Assembly: GCF_028743715.1 (NCBI RefSeq)
Contig: NZ_CP117996.1
Location: 2,790,001 to 2,854,000, forward strand
DNA from: Microbacterium sp. Clip185
GTDB taxonomy: Bacteria; Actinomycetota; Actinomycetes; Actinomycetales; Microbacteriaceae
DNA: 64,000 nucleotides
Direction of reading: 5' to 3'
The position numbers and the translations under genes were made by a program. Shown here piece by piece: positions 10,622-24,254 of the stretch (positions within the stretch are counted from its first letter, which is position 1; each line of letters starts with the position of its first letter). The notes beneath the pieces were generated by a model. That model made no database searches, had not been told where the DNA came from, and worked only from the letters and a program-made list of their open reading frames with translations.

Positions 10622-11284
10622 TCAGGGAGTGGGACCGTCGAGGTCTCGGGGGTCGAAAGGAACGTCGAGCGAACGCGTCAACTCTTCCAGCATGGCGGTG
10701 ATCTGCGGTTCTACATACTTCGCGACCGCTGCTTGGATTCGGATGCGGTGGTGCAGCAGGACCTGGCATACTTCGCGCCCGATCAGGTTCGCGTAGTCGT
10801 CGGCGAGTGCCACCTCGTGACGCAGCGCCGCCTTCGCCTCATCGGACAGCGGCGGCAGCGCCGGGATCCCCGCATCCGCGTCGGCGGCCATCCCCGCGAG
10901 CGTGAAGAGGAACGGTGCGCCCGGGACCGGGTCCGGATCCAGCGGCAGCCCGTCGTACTCGGGCTCGAGGTCCTCCATGGGGCGGTAGCTGCGGGCCCTG
11001 TTGCGCGTCGCCTGCTGGTCGAGCTCGGATTGGAGCAGGGGGAGGTTTCGCGCCGTGTACTCCGCCACCGCGTGATCGACGACCGTCTTCAGACGGGTGG
11101 AAAGACCGTGCTGCACACCGTGGGGCACGTCGCCGCCGAGCCCCGCGGCGGAGAGGATCGGCGAGCCCAGGCAGCGACGGCACACCGCCAGTCGACCACG
11201 GTGCGTCGCGGGCTCCCAGCGAGGCAGCCAACGCAGCCAGGCGTCGACGGCCTGGCTCACCTGCGTCTCGAGCGAGCGCTCCAC
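10622..11284 (-). CDS. Hypothetical protein, first gene of a two-gene unit with the FHA protein
   Basis: A 220-residue soluble protein of unknown function. It starts with GTG at 11284; a -10 box TACCTT (11296-11291) lies exactly six bases before it, so the transcript is probably leaderless. The N-terminal part has one CxxC pair (CRRC near residues 35-38). The C-terminal half is helical and charged, with ADDYANLIGREVCQVLLHHR as its most distinctive segment. No signal peptide or membrane helix is visible. Close spacing to the FHA gene suggests shared transcription and possibly a shared process. I do not recognise the family with confidence. Confidence 0.65.
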   Translation of the reverse strand: MERSLETQVSQAVDAWLRWLPRWEPATHRGRLAVCRRCLGSPILSAAGLGGDVPHGVQHGLSTRLKTVVDHAVAEYTARNLPLLQSELDQQATRNRARSYRPMEDLEPEYDGLPLDPDPVPGAPFLFTLAGMAADADAGIPALPPLSDEAKAALRHEVALADDYANLIGREVCQVLLHHRIRIQAAVAKYVEPQITAMLEELTRSLDVPFDPRDLDGPTP

Positions 11285-11353
11285 GCTCTAAAGGTAGCCG
11301 CCACCCCCGTGTTTCCGCGGGAAATCCGCGCATCCGATCGGTCGCGTTCGCGA

Positions 11354-11839
11354 TCAGACCTCGTCGGAGCCCTCCCAGGGCCATCGCGGACGTCCGGCGT
11401 GCGTGCGCACGAGCGCGATCGCGCACCACGCCGCGATGGCCGCAGCCGCCGCCACCACGCCGCCCTGCCAGCCGATCAGCAGACGAGCCATGAGCGAGAG
11501 CCCCACCGCCACGTCCTCCGAGGCGACGACCGCCGCGACCCCCGCGCTGAGGCTGTACCCGAACCACGCGGCTACCGCGATGAACAGCGCGCCGGTGTAG
11601 GCGGGATTGCCCGGACGGATCACCAGGGCGGTGCCGCCGGCGTACAGGCCGCAGGCGACCACGACACCGATGATCCCGGGCGCCTGCCCGACGCCGGCGA
11701 CAGGCACCACCTCGACGTCTGCGAGAAGGCTCACCACGCCGAACGAAGCGATGATCAGGGCGAAGAAGCCCGCGAGCGTCAGAGCGATGGCGACCGCCGG
11801 GCGCACCGGCGGAGTCCGAGGTGCGTCCGGCTCGGACAT
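11354..11839 (-). CDS. Small polytopic membrane protein
   Basis: A 161-residue protein with about four membrane helices after a short polar start (MSEPDAPRTPPVRP). The ATG at 11839 overlaps the stop of the upstream membrane gene by one base (TGATG), so translation is coupled. No catalytic motif is visible. The partner upstream is also a membrane protein, so both may belong to one envelope complex. The function is unknown. Confidence 0.7.
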   Translation of the reverse strand: MSEPDAPRTPPVRPAVAIALTLAGFFALIIASFGVVSLLADVEVVPVAGVGQAPGIIGVVVACGLYAGGTALVIRPGNPAYTGALFIAVAAWFGYSLSAGVAAVVASEDVAVGLSLMARLLIGWQGGVVAAAAAIAAWCAIALVRTHAGRPRWPWEGSDEV

Positions 11840-12816
11840 CAGACCTGGTGCAGCTGCGGACCCGCTTCGAGGGTGCGCTCGTACTCGCGCTGCGCCTCGT
11901 CGTTGAGTGCGGTGATGCGCCGGCCGCGGGCGGCGACCCATGCACCGAACCACACCGTCAGCTCGCGGCCCAGCACGAAGGCAAGGATCGGCAGCGGCGA
12001 GAACAACGACTGCTGCAGGAGCTCAGCGCCCTGGCGCGCGGTGAGCTCCCAGAACGGCGCCTGGAACAGGATGCCGAGCAGCGAGCCTGCGTAGGCCGCG
12101 ACGCCGACGAGCAGACCCCAGATGACCCAGTGCGCCCAGCGGGCCCGGTTGAGGATGGCGCCGAGGATCCAGAAGCCGAGGAAGAAGACCACGACCGGCA
12201 TCCAGAACGTCCACGAACCGATCAGGGCGAGCGCGAGCTCGGCGGGGTCGTTCTGCACGGTTCCCAGACCGCCGTAGAAGTAACCGAACGCGAAGAGCAC
12301 ACCGAACGACAGGACGGCGAAGGCGAGGGCTGCGAGCAGGCCGATCGCCCCAGCGGCGCCGCGGTTGCCGCGGGGGCGGGGTGCCTCGGGCGCCTGCACG
12401 AAGATCGGCTGCGCCGCAGCGGCAGCGTAGGTCGGCTCCGGAGCGACGACGGGTGCGACCGTCGTCGCGGCGGCCGCGGCGGGGATCGCCGTCGTGGCAG
12501 CGGGCTCAGGGTCCATCGGCACGGTCTCCGGACGGTCGTACCACGGCACGTCGTCATCGGCTCGGGCCTCGTCTGCGACGGTCTCGGTGACGACGACCTC
12601 CTCGACGACGCGCTCGCCGTCGGAGGTCGGGGTCTCGACGACCACCACGTCCTCCTCGACGACACGCTCCGACGCGACCTCATGCTCGCCGGTCGCCGTG
12701 CGCTGAGCGGCCTCCGCGTCGGCCAGTGCCTCGTTCGCATTGCCCACGACGTCGTCCACGACGACGGTCGGCTCCTCCACCGGTTCGCCGGCCGAGGGCG
12801 TCTTCTGCTCGGTCAT
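11839..12816 (-). CDS. Membrane protein with long acidic N-terminal tail
   Basis: A 325-residue protein. The ATG at 12816 is preferred over one ten codons upstream because GGAG lies at a proper distance before it. Residues 1-95 are acidic and Val/Glu-rich and predicted to be disordered; residues 95-145 are Ala/Pro-rich. Four membrane helices follow (about 145-290), with aromatic loops such as GSWTFWMPVVVFFLGFW and ARWAHWVIWG. It ends in a charged tail. It is coupled to the small membrane gene downstream by a one-base overlap. No function can be assigned. Confidence 0.7.
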   Translation of the reverse strand: MTEQKTPSAGEPVEEPTVVVDDVVGNANEALADAEAAQRTATGEHEVASERVVEEDVVVVETPTSDGERVVEEVVVTETVADEARADDDVPWYDRPETVPMDPEPAATTAIPAAAAATTVAPVVAPEPTYAAAAAQPIFVQAPEAPRPRGNRGAAGAIGLLAALAFAVLSFGVLFAFGYFYGGLGTVQNDPAELALALIGSWTFWMPVVVFFLGFWILGAILNRARWAHWVIWGLLVGVAAYAGSLLGILFQAPFWELTARQGAELLQQSLFSPLPILAFVLGRELTVWFGAWVAARGRRITALNDEAQREYERTLEAGPQLHQV

Positions 12817-12929
12817 CGCTGTCGCTCCTTCAGCGGGGGTGCACATCCGCTTCCCGAGGGTAACGCCGGGTCGCGTCGGGCCGTGTCAGGCGCGCGGCGC
12901 GCGGCGATCCGTGCGGCTAACCTGACCCC

Positions 12930-13520
12930 ATGACGCTGCGCCGGAGTTCGACCACCCCCCTGCTCGCGACCGCGTCGGCGCTCCTCGCCCTGTTGGCACT
13001 GGCCGGCTGCGCACCGGATCCTGCGCCCGCACCGACGGGCTCGGCGCTTCGTACGCCCTCCTCGCAGGCCCCGACCCCCACGACGACCCCGACACCGAGC
13101 AGGGCCCCGGTCGCGATTCCCACGGACTGTCGCGAGATCCTCTCCGACGCCGTGCTCGCCCAGCTCGCCGACGTGCCACTCAACGACCCGGCGTTCGGAA
13201 CGGCCGGCGCCCAGGCCGACGGAAGCCTCACGTGCATCTGGGGAAGCCCCTCGACCGACACCGGCCGGCTCACGACCACCATCTCGAAGAAGTCCCGTGG
13301 GCCCGCCCTCGACATGCTCAACGCCCTCGTCGGCGAGGGTTTCACCTGCTACACCCCGGACAACGGGACCCGCTGCGAGAAGGTCTGGGTCGACCCGCAG
13401 TATCCAGTGAACGACGGACGCACGCTGTTCTGGCGTGACGATGTCCTGATCGATACGCAGTACGTCGGACTCGCACCGTCGGGCTACACGGATGCGGTCA
13501 TCTCCCGCGTCTTCGGCTGA
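12930..13520 (+). CDS. Secreted lipoprotein related to its convergent neighbour
   Basis: A 196-residue predicted lipoprotein: basic start, hydrophobic stretch, lipobox LAGC with the cysteine near residue 27, then a Pro/Thr-rich linker. The folded part (about 65-196) has cysteines in DCREIL, LTCIWG, GFTCYT and TRCEKV, likely two disulfides. A -10 box TAACCT (12918-12923) lies six bases before the ATG, indicating a leaderless transcript. The C-terminal pattern, G-[FY]-x-C, then G-x-R-C, then YT near the end, is shared with the gene at 13527-14138, which faces it across six bases. The function is unknown. Confidence 0.75.
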   Translation: MTLRRSSTTPLLATASALLALLALAGCAPDPAPAPTGSALRTPSSQAPTPTTTPTPSRAPVAIPTDCREILSDAVLAQLADVPLNDPAFGTAGAQADGSLTCIWGSPSTDTGRLTTTISKKSRGPALDMLNALVGEGFTCYTPDNGTRCEKVWVDPQYPVNDGRTLFWRDDVLIDTQYVGLAPSGYTDAVISRVFG

Positions 13521-13526
13521 ACGCGC

Positions 13527-14138
13527 TCAGTTCGGCCAGATCTGCAGCGCGACGCGCTCGGTGTATCGATCGGGGTGCCATCCCGTGAACACGCTCGCCA
13601 GCCACGTGCCGTCTCGGATCACCTGATCCTCCTCGCCCGCGGCGGTCGTCAGGCGGCAGCGCACTCCGTCGCCGAAGTCGTCGCAGTCGTAGCCCGCTGC
13701 TTCCAACGTGCTGCGCGCGACACGTGCGGCGTCCGCATTCACCTTCGCCACCGTCGTCACGATGGAGCCCGCGTTGATGCCGGTGAACGTGCACGAGACC
13801 GTCACCTCGGGCGCCAGCGAGCTCGCGAGTGCGGTCGCCGACACGCGGGGCGCACTCGTGTCCTGCACCGGCACGCCACCGGCGCGCTGGGTGAGCTGGG
13901 CCCACAGCGCCTGAGTGTAGAGACCCTGACACAGCGGGGTGGACGAGGTCGGCGCGGGGGCGGGCGCCTCCCCCTGCGCGAGGGGAGCGGACGTCGACGA
14001 CCTCAGCGTGTCGCCGACCATCTGGATGCCCGCCGGGACGGCGGGAACGGCGAGAACCACCAGTGCCGCCACAACCGCAGCACTGCCGAGCCCCACGACC
14101 CACGCCATGAAGCTGTTGCGACCGCCGATCCGTGCCAC
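13527..14138 (-). CDS. Membrane-anchored exported protein related to its convergent neighbour
   Basis: The GTG at 14138 is chosen because GGGGAGG lies just upstream; a start eleven codons earlier is possible but overlaps the likely -10 box (TAGCGT at 14161-14156). The product has about 203 residues, with one N-terminal membrane helix, an Ala/Pro/Ser linker, and an extracytoplasmic domain with cysteines in LCQGLY, VSCTFT, GYDCDD and VRCRLT. Order and spacing resemble the lipoprotein at 12930-13520, so the two are probably diverged copies. The function is unknown. Confidence 0.7.
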   Translation of the reverse strand: MARIGGRNSFMAWVVGLGSAAVVAALVVLAVPAVPAGIQMVGDTLRSSTSAPLAQGEAPAPAPTSSTPLCQGLYTQALWAQLTQRAGGVPVQDTSAPRVSATALASSLAPEVTVSCTFTGINAGSIVTTVAKVNADAARVARSTLEAAGYDCDDFGDGVRCRLTTAAGEEDQVIRDGTWLASVFTGWHPDRYTERVALQIWPN

Positions 14139-14200
14139 ACCGACCTCCCCGATCCACGCTACGCGCCGCATCCGGCGAAGCGAGGCAGCGGCACGCGGCC

Positions 14201-14935
14201 TCAGGCGCGGGCGGGAACGTGATCGGCGATCCAGCCGTGGACGAGACCCATGAACCCCGCATGGTCGTCGCGGAAGACGGTGTGCCCCGATCCCGGCAGC
14301 ACTGTGACCGTGAGCCCGTCACCGCGCATGGCGGCGGCGACGGCGCGGGTGATCAGCAGGCTCTTCTCGGCCAGCACGACGAGACTCGGCTGCCGGGGCC
14401 GGCGCGGCGCGACGAGTGCGCGCGTATCGGCGAGTCCGAGGATGGTGCGCCTGTCCCATGCCTGCAGCGACGAGAGCTCGAGGTCGATGTCCTGTGCACT
14501 CCAGCCCGGGTTCATGCGGCGCAGCATCCGTCGACGCGGCTTGGGAGCGAGACCGAAGGCGAGCTTGTACGCGAGCCCGCGCAGCCCCCGCGGGAACGCG
14601 AACGCGGGGTCGACATAGACGGCGGCGCGGGGAGCGAGTCGCTCGGCCACGATGCTCGCCACGAGCGCTCCGAGGGAGTGCCCGACGATCAGATCCGGGG
14701 CCTGCTCGAGCGTCGGCTCCAGCGTCTCGATGACGTCGTCGGCCCAGGCAGCGGGCGAGTAGCTCTGAGCCCTGGGGCTGCGGCCGTGTCCGGCGAGGTC
14801 GACCGCAAGCACGCGGAAGCCGGCCTGTTCGAGGTCGTCGCTCACGCGGTGCCACGCACGCGAATCGGACATGATCCCGTGGATGAGGATCGCGGTGCGC
14901 GCACCGGAGCCTGCGGAGCGGACGGCGAGCTGCAT
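14201..14935 (-). CDS. Alpha/beta hydrolase
   Basis: A cytoplasmic hydrolase of 244 residues. It shows the oxyanion segment HGIMSDSRAW near residue 19, the nucleophile elbow GHSLGA with Ser87, and the C-terminal catalytic histidine in GSGHTVF. The acid is probably an Asp after strand 6. A -10 box TACCGT (14947-14942) lies six bases before the ATG, so it is probably leaderless. The substrate cannot be told from the sequence; esters or lactones are typical for this fold. It lies just downstream of the rpoC terminator and is independently transcribed. Confidence 0.85.
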   Translation of the reverse strand: MQLAVRSAGSGARTAILIHGIMSDSRAWHRVSDDLEQAGFRVLAVDLAGHGRSPRAQSYSPAAWADDVIETLEPTLEQAPDLIVGHSLGALVASIVAERLAPRAAVYVDPAFAFPRGLRGLAYKLAFGLAPKPRRRMLRRMNPGWSAQDIDLELSSLQAWDRRTILGLADTRALVAPRRPRQPSLVVLAEKSLLITRAVAAAMRGDGLTVTVLPGSGHTVFRDDHAGFMGLVHGWIADHVPARA

Positions 14936-14996
14936 GCCGACACGGTAACCGGCGGGGCTTGGCGCGAGCCGAATGCCCCCTATGCGATCGGGTGAA

Positions 14997-15034
14997 GACG
15001 AAGGCCCCCGAGCCGGAGCTCGGGGGCCTTCGTC
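14997..15034 (-). terminator. Terminator of rpoBC
   Basis: A perfect 17-bp inverted repeat (GACGAAGGCCCCCGAGC and its complement) with a CGGA tetraloop begins 12 bases after the rpoC stop codon. The length and G+C content make it a strong intrinsic terminator even without a long U-run. Confidence 0.85.
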
Positions 15035-15046
15035 GTCAATCGTCGA

Positions 15047-18922
<3,876 letters not shown>

Positions 18923-18966
18923 TGGTTCTCCTGTGTGCCTAATAAATCTCGGTGAGTGAGCCGGGG

Positions 18967-21900
18967 TCAGATCTCGTCGATGGACGAGGACTCGAACCGG
19001 CTGGAGATGTTGATGCCGAGCTCCTCCGCTGCGCGGAAGGCGTCGTCATCGGTGTCGCGCAGGTTGACAGCCGTACCGTCGGCCGAGAGGACCTCGACGT
19101 TCAGGCAGAGCGACTGCATCTCCTTCATGAGCACCTTGAAGGACTCGGGGATACCGGGCTCCTGGATGTTCTCGCCCTTGACGATCGCCTCGTACACCTT
19201 GACGCGGCCGAGGATGTCGTCGGACTTGATCGTGAGGAGCTCCTGCAGCGCGTAGGCGGCGCCGTAGGCCTCGAGGGCCCACACCTCCATCTCACCGAAG
19301 CGCTGACCGCCGAACTGCGCCTTACCACCCAGCGGCTGCTGCGTGATCATCGAGTACGGACCGGTGGAGCGCGCGTGGATCTTGTCGTCCACGAGGTGGT
19401 GCAGCTTCAGGATGTACATGTAGCCGACGGAGATGGGTGCCGGGAAGGGCTCTCCGCTACGACCGTCGAACAGCGTGGTCTTGCCGCTGGAGTCGATCAG
19501 TCGCACGCCGTCACGGGTGGGGTTCGTCGAGTCGAGCAGACCCGCGATCTCCGACTCGAACGCACCGTCGAACACCGGGGTGGCGACCTTGGTGCCGGCG
19601 GGGGCCTCGAAGGCCTCCTTCGGCAGGTTCGCGGCCCACTCCGGGTTGCCCTCGACCTTCCAGCCCTGCTGGGCGATCCAGCCGAGGTGGAGCTCGAGGA
19701 CCTGACCGAAGTTCATTCGACCGGGGATACCGAGCGGGTTGAGGATGACGTCGAGCGGCGTGCCGTCGGCGAGGAAGGGCATGTCCTCAACGGGGAGGAT
19801 CTTCGCGATGACACCCTTGTTGCCGTGGCGGCCGGCGAGCTTGTCGCCCTCGGTGATCTTGCGCTTCTGGGCGATGTAGACCACGACCCGGCGGTTGACG
19901 CCGGAGCCGAGCTCGTCGTCGCCGTCCTCGGCGTTGAACTCCTTGACGGCGATGATCGTGCCCTGCTCGCCGTGGGGCACCTTCAGGGAGGTGTCACGGA
20001 CCTCGCGGCTCTTCTCGTTGAAGATCGCGCGCAGCAGGCGCTCCTCGGCCGAGAGCTCGGTCTCGCCCTTGGGCGTGACCTTGCCGACGAGGATGTCGCC
20101 GGGGCGGACCTCGGCACCGATGCGGATGATGCCGCGCTCGTCGAGGTCCTTCAGCAGGTCGGGGCTCACGTTCGGCAGGTCGCGCGTGATCTCCTCCTTG
20201 CCGAGCTTCGTGTCACGGGCGTCGACCTCGTACTCCTCGATGTGGATCGAGGAGAGCGTGTCGTCCTTCACGAGCTCCTGGCTGAGGATGATCGCGTCCT
20301 CGAAGTTGTGACCCTCCCACGTCATGAACCCGACGAGCAGGTTCTTGCCGAGGGCGAGCTCGCCGTTCTCGGTCGCGGGACCGTCGGCGATGACCTCGCC
20401 GGCCTCGATGCGCTCACCGGCGGAGACCACGACGCGCTGGTTGTACGACGTGCCCTGGTTGGAGCGGTCGAACTTGCGCAGGAAGTAGTCGTCGGTGCCG
20501 CCCTCATCCGTCTGGATGGTGACGACGTCGGCGGAGACCTCCGCGACGACGCCGGAACGCTTGGCGGTGACGACGTCACCGGCGTCGACGGCCGCGTAGC
20601 CCTCCATACCGGTTCCGACCACGGGCGACTCGCTGCGAACCAGCGGCACGGCCTGGCGCTGCATGTTCGCACCCATGAGGGCGCGGTTCGCGTCGTCGTG
20701 CTCGAGGAAGGGGATCAGCGAGGTCGCGACCGACACCATCTGGCGCGGGGAGACGTCCATGTAGCCGATCTCCTCTGCCGGGAAGAGGTCGACCTCGCCG
20801 CCCTGGCCGCGGCGGGCGAGCACGCGCTCGTTGGCGAACTTGCCTTCGGCGGTCAGCTCGACACCGGCCTGGGCGACGATGAAGTCGTTCTCCTCGCTGG
20901 CGGTGAGGTAGTCGATGTCGGTGGTGACGCGACCGTTCACGACGCGGCGGTACGGGGTCTCGATGAACCCGAACGCGTTGATGCGCGCGAAGGAGGCGAG
21001 CGAACCGATCAGACCGATGTTCGGGCCTTCCGGCGTCTCGATCGGGCACATGCGGCCGTAGTGCGAGGGGTGGACGTCACGGACCTCGACGCCGGCACGC
21101 TCACGCGACAGACCGCCGGGGCCCAGCGCCGACAGGCGACGCTTGTGGGTCAGACCCGCGAGCGGGTTGTTCTGATCCATGAACTGCGACAGCTGCGAGG
21201 TTCCGAAGAACTCCTTGATCGCCGCGACGACGGGACGCACGTTGATCAGGGTCTGGGGCGTGATCGCCTCGATGTCCTGCGTGGTCATGCGCTCGCGGAC
21301 GACGCGCTCCATGCGCGACAGACCCGTGCGGACCTGGTTCTGGATGAGCTCGCCGACCGCGCGGATGCGGCGGTTGCCGAAGTTGTCGATGTCGTCGACG
21401 TCGATGCGGATCTCGGCCTTCTTGCCGGCGCGCACGCCCTCGAAGGTCGTGTCGCCGCGGTGGAGGCGGACGAGGTACTTGATGGTCGCGACGATGTCGT
21501 CGACCGTGAGCACCGAGTCGGTCAGCGGGGTGTCGAGGCCCAGCTTCTGGTTGATCTTGTAGCGACCGACCTTGGCGAGGTCGTAGCGCTTGGACGAGAA
21601 GTAGAAGTTGTCCAGCAGCGCACGCGCAGCCTCGGCCGCGACCTGCTCACCCGGACGGAGCTTGCGGTAGATGTCGCGCAGCGCGTCTTCCTTGGTGAGG
21701 ATCGTGTCCTTCTCGAGGGTCTCCTCGATCGAGCTGAAGCCCGCGAACTCGTTCATGATGTCTTCGCTGGACAGGCCGAGCGCCTTCAGGAAGACGGTGA
21801 CCGACTGCTTGCGCTTGCGGTCGATGCGCACGCCCACCTGGTCGCGCTTGTCGATCTCGAACTCGAGCCAGGCGCCGCGGCTGGGGATGACGCGGGCCGA

Positions 21901-22470
21901 GACGATGTCCTTGTCGCTGGTCTTGTCGGCCACACGGTCGAAGTACACGCCGGGCGAACGCACGAGCTGCGACACGACGACGCGCTCGGTGCCGTTGATG
22001 ATGAACGTGCCCTTGTCGGTCTGGAGCGGGAAGTCGCCCATGAAGACCGTCTGCGTCTTGATCTCACCGGTCTGGTGGTTCATGAACTCGGCTTCGACGT
22101 AGAGCGGGGCCGCGTACGTCTTGCCGCGCTCCTTGCACTCCTCGATGGAGTACTTCTCGGGCTCGAGGTAGGGGTTCGTGAAGCTCAGCTGCATCGTCTC
22201 GCTGAGGTCTTCGATCGGGGAGATCTCCTCGAAGATCTCCTCGAGACCGCTCGTGGTCGGCACGTCGGTGCGACCGGCGGCCTGGGCCTCGGCGACGCGT
22301 GCCTTCCAGGCGTCGTTGCCGACGAGCCAGTCGAAGGACTCCGTCTGCAGCGCGAGAAGGTCGGGGACCGTCAGCGTGTCGGTGATCTTCGCGAAGGACA
22401 GACGCGAAGCGCCGCGTCCGTTCTTGGGGGTCTTGGTGGTGGGGGTGCTTGCGTGGGGCGCGGCAGCCAA
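18967..22470 (-). CDS. rpoB: DNA-directed RNA polymerase subunit beta
   Basis: Beta subunit of RNA polymerase. The start is a TTG at 22470: GGAGG lies seven bases upstream and the protein then begins as [10 protein letters not shown], like related actinobacterial sequences, giving 1167 residues. A longer in-frame start would put most of the leader into the protein. The rifampicin-binding region reads [20 protein letters not shown] near residue 440 and keeps the wild-type Gln, Asp, His and Ser positions, so rifampicin sensitivity is expected. It is co-transcribed with rpoC from the promoter at 22630-22658. Confidence 0.97.
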   Translation of the reverse strand: MAAAPHASTPTTKTPKNGRGASRLSFAKITDTLTVPDLLALQTESFDWLVGNDAWKARVAEAQAAGRTDVPTTSGLEEIFEEISPIEDLSETMQLSFTNPYLEPEKYSIEECKERGKTYAAPLYVEAEFMNHQTGEIKTQTVFMGDFPLQTDKGTFIINGTERVVVSQLVRSPGVYFDRVADKTSDKDIVSARVIPSRGAWLEFEIDKRDQVGVRIDRKRKQSVTVFLKALGLSSEDIMNEFAGFSSIEETLEKDTILTKEDALRDIYRKLRPGEQVAAEAARALLDNFYFSSKRYDLAKVGRYKINQKLGLDTPLTDSVLTVDDIVATIKYLVRLHRGDTTFEGVRAGKKAEIRIDVDDIDNFGNRRIRAVGELIQNQVRTGLSRMERVVRERMTTQDIEAITPQTLINVRPVVAAIKEFFGTSQLSQFMDQNNPLAGLTHKRRLSALGPGGLSRERAGVEVRDVHPSHYGRMCPIETPEGPNIGLIGSLASFARINAFGFIETPYRRVVNGRVTTDIDYLTASEENDFIVAQAGVELTAEGKFANERVLARRGQGGEVDLFPAEEIGYMDVSPRQMVSVATSLIPFLEHDDANRALMGANMQRQAVPLVRSESPVVGTGMEGYAAVDAGDVVTAKRSGVVAEVSADVVTIQTDEGGTDDYFLRKFDRSNQGTSYNQRVVVSAGERIEAGEVIADGPATENGELALGKNLLVGFMTWEGHNFEDAIILSQELVKDDTLSSIHIEEYEVDARDTKLGKEEITRDLPNVSPDLLKDLDERGIIRIGAEVRPGDILVGKVTPKGETELSAEERLLRAIFNEKSREVRDTSLKVPHGEQGTIIAVKEFNAEDGDDELGSGVNRRVVVYIAQKRKITEGDKLAGRHGNKGVIAKILPVEDMPFLADGTPLDVILNPLGIPGRMNFGQVLELHLGWIAQQGWKVEGNPEWAANLPKEAFEAPAGTKVATPVFDGAFESEIAGLLDSTNPTRDGVRLIDSSGKTTLFDGRSGEPFPAPISVGYMYILKLHHLVDDKIHARSTGPYSMITQQPLGGKAQFGGQRFGEMEVWALEAYGAAYALQELLTIKSDDILGRVKVYEAIVKGENIQEPGIPESFKVLMKEMQSLCLNVEVLSADGTAVNLRDTDDDAFRAAEELGINISSRFESSSIDEI

Positions 22471-22629
22471 GGGATAACCTCCATGGGCCCGGGCGGGGGC
22501 TCGTGATTCTGATGTCAGATGGAGTGCTCGATCTTCCCGACGCGTTCGCACCGCACGCCGCTATCTGCGGGGGCACGCACGCAGGCCGACCACCATATGA
22601 GGGCATGGGAGGAGGGAGCGCAAAGACCA

Positions 22630-22658
22630 ACTATATGTCAGATGACGCGCCGTGTCCA
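22630..22658 (-). promoter_or_regulatory. Promoter of rpoBC
   Basis: On the minus strand a -35 box TGGACA (22658-22653), a 17-base spacer and a -10 box TATAGT (22635-22630) form a near-consensus promoter. The start would be near 22623, with about 150 bases of leader before the rpoB TTG. This stretch is locally AT-richer than the genome around it. Confidence 0.7.
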
Positions 22659-22718
22659 GTCGAATTCTTGACGAGTTTCACGACCTGCGGTATAACCGCG
22701 CGTCGACCCCGTCAGCGC

Positions 22719-24254
22719 TCATCCGACGGTCCTGATCCGCACGCGGGTGCCGGGCCTGGCCTGCGCGAGCCGGCCCAGGGAGTCGGCCGTAGCCACCGCG
22801 ACGACCGGGTACCCGCCGGTGACAGGACCGTCGACTCCGAGCACGACCGGCCGGCCGTCCGGGGGCACCTGGAGCGCGCCGGGGACCATCGCCTCGCTCG
22901 GCAGCTCCCCCGCGCGGATGCGGGCGAGCGGCGGCCCCTCCAGGCGCACGCCGATGCGATCGGCGGCCGACGACACATGCCACGCGCCCTCGACGAGCGC
23001 ACGTGCGGCGTCGCGCGCGAACCAGTCGGCGCGCGGGCCGGGTGCGACCTCCAGGATCACGTCGCCGGGGCCGGGCGCCGTCCACGCGACCGCGTCGATC
23101 GGCGGCACCTCGCCCGCGATCTCGCCTCCCGTGGGGAGCTCGTCACCCACGGCGAGCGGGGCCGGACCGAGGCCTGCGAGGGTGTCGGTGGCCCGGGAGC
23201 CCGCGGCGCGAGGCACATCGATCCCGCCGCGTACGGCGAGGTACGCGCGAAGTCCCGTCACGAGCGGGCCGATCTCGAGCGCCGAGCCCGCGGGCCAGAA
23301 CACGGCGCGGTGCGGATCCGCATTCCTGCCGTCGATGCGGAACGCACCCAGGCCGCCCGTCACCGCGATCCACCGGTCGGCGAGCGCCGTGGCCCGGAAC
23401 GGCCCCAGCAGGATCTCGACGACCGCGGCCGTGTGCGCCGAGCCGACGAGGCGATTGGCGAGCGATGCCGCACGACGATCGGCCGCACCCGACACCGAGA
23501 TCCCCATCGCGCCGGCTCCAGGTCGTCCGCGATCCTGGATCGTCGCGAGCGGTCCAGGTGCGTCCACCCGCAGCGCGGGTGCGCCCGTGACCCCTGCCGC
23601 CGTGGGCCGGGCGGGGAGCTCGACGCGCGCCCGCTCGGACCGGAAACGCACACGCGTGCCGGCGGTCAGAAGCGCCGGAGCGGCCGCATCCGGATCGAAG
23701 AGCGGGGCGGTCGTCGTGCCGACGATGCGCCATCCGCCCGGCGTCGCCCGCGGATAGGTCCCCGTGAATCCCGCGGCGAGGGCGACGGAGCCGGCGGGCA
23801 CGCGCGTACGCGGGGCGTCCAGGCGAGGGATGTCGAGGTCCCACCCCTCCCCCACGAGATAGGCGAATCCGGGCGCGAACCCCGTGAACGCGACCCGCCA
23901 AGGCGTCTTCACATGCCGCTCGACGAGCTGCGCGGGCGAGAGCGCTGCCCATCGTTCCGCCTCGGCCAGGTCCATGCCGTCGTACACGGTGGGAAGGATC
24001 ACTTCGGACGCATCGGCATCGGTGCGGGATGCGGCCGCATCCGTCGCCGCGACCCAGGCGCGCACCGCCTGCGCCGGGACGCGGTGCGGGTCGAAGCGGA
24101 CGAGCACCGTCCGCGCCGCGGGGACGAGCTCCTCGACACCGTTCGGGGCGGATGCGGCAAGCGCCGCGTGCAGGCCCAGCACCGCATCGAGGTCGTCGAG
24201 CTCGATGAGCAGACCGCCCGCCCCGAAGGGCAGGACGCGCCGCCCGCCGGTCAC
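22719..24254 (-). CDS. Fused 5-oxoprolinase subunits B and C (PxpB-PxpC)
   Basis: The 511-residue protein joins two subunits that are usually separate. Residues 1-215 match PxpB/KipI-type sequences (FTGFAPGFAYL, PRVPAGSVALA-like and YPRATPGGWRIVG segments). Residues 225-511 match PxpC/KipA-type sequences (GPLATIQDRGRPG, RGGIDVP, GYPVVAVAT). With PxpA these hydrolyse 5-oxoproline (pyroglutamate) to glutamate using ATP. The GTG at 24254 overlaps the pxpA stop by four bases (GTGA), supporting this start and coupling. It ends just upstream of the rpoBC promoter. Confidence 0.85.
   Translation of the reverse strand: MTGGRRVLPFGAGGLLIELDDLDAVLGLHAALAASAPNGVEELVPAARTVLVRFDPHRVPAQAVRAWVAATDAAASRTDADASEVILPTVYDGMDLAEAERWAALSPAQLVERHVKTPWRVAFTGFAPGFAYLVGEGWDLDIPRLDAPRTRVPAGSVALAAGFTGTYPRATPGGWRIVGTTTAPLFDPDAAAPALLTAGTRVRFRSERARVELPARPTAAGVTGAPALRVDAPGPLATIQDRGRPGAGAMGISVSGAADRRAASLANRLVGSAHTAAVVEILLGPFRATALADRWIAVTGGLGAFRIDGRNADPHRAVFWPAGSALEIGPLVTGLRAYLAVRGGIDVPRAAGSRATDTLAGLGPAPLAVGDELPTGGEIAGEVPPIDAVAWTAPGPGDVILEVAPGPRADWFARDAARALVEGAWHVSSAADRIGVRLEGPPLARIRAGELPSEAMVPGALQVPPDGRPVVLGVDGPVTGGYPVVAVATADSLGRLAQARPGTRVRIRTVG

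Noticed and set aside
18952..22506. Very long plus-strand open frame opposite rpoB, and a similar one opposite rpoC
   Set aside because: They are antisense shadows of rpoB and rpoC; the translations are Asp/Val/Leu/Arg-rich without recognisable domains.
22471..22551. Longer rpoB start 27 codons upstream
   Set aside because: It has no ribosome-binding site and would encode part of the leader. The TTG at 22470 has GGAGG at the proper distance and gives the usual protein start.
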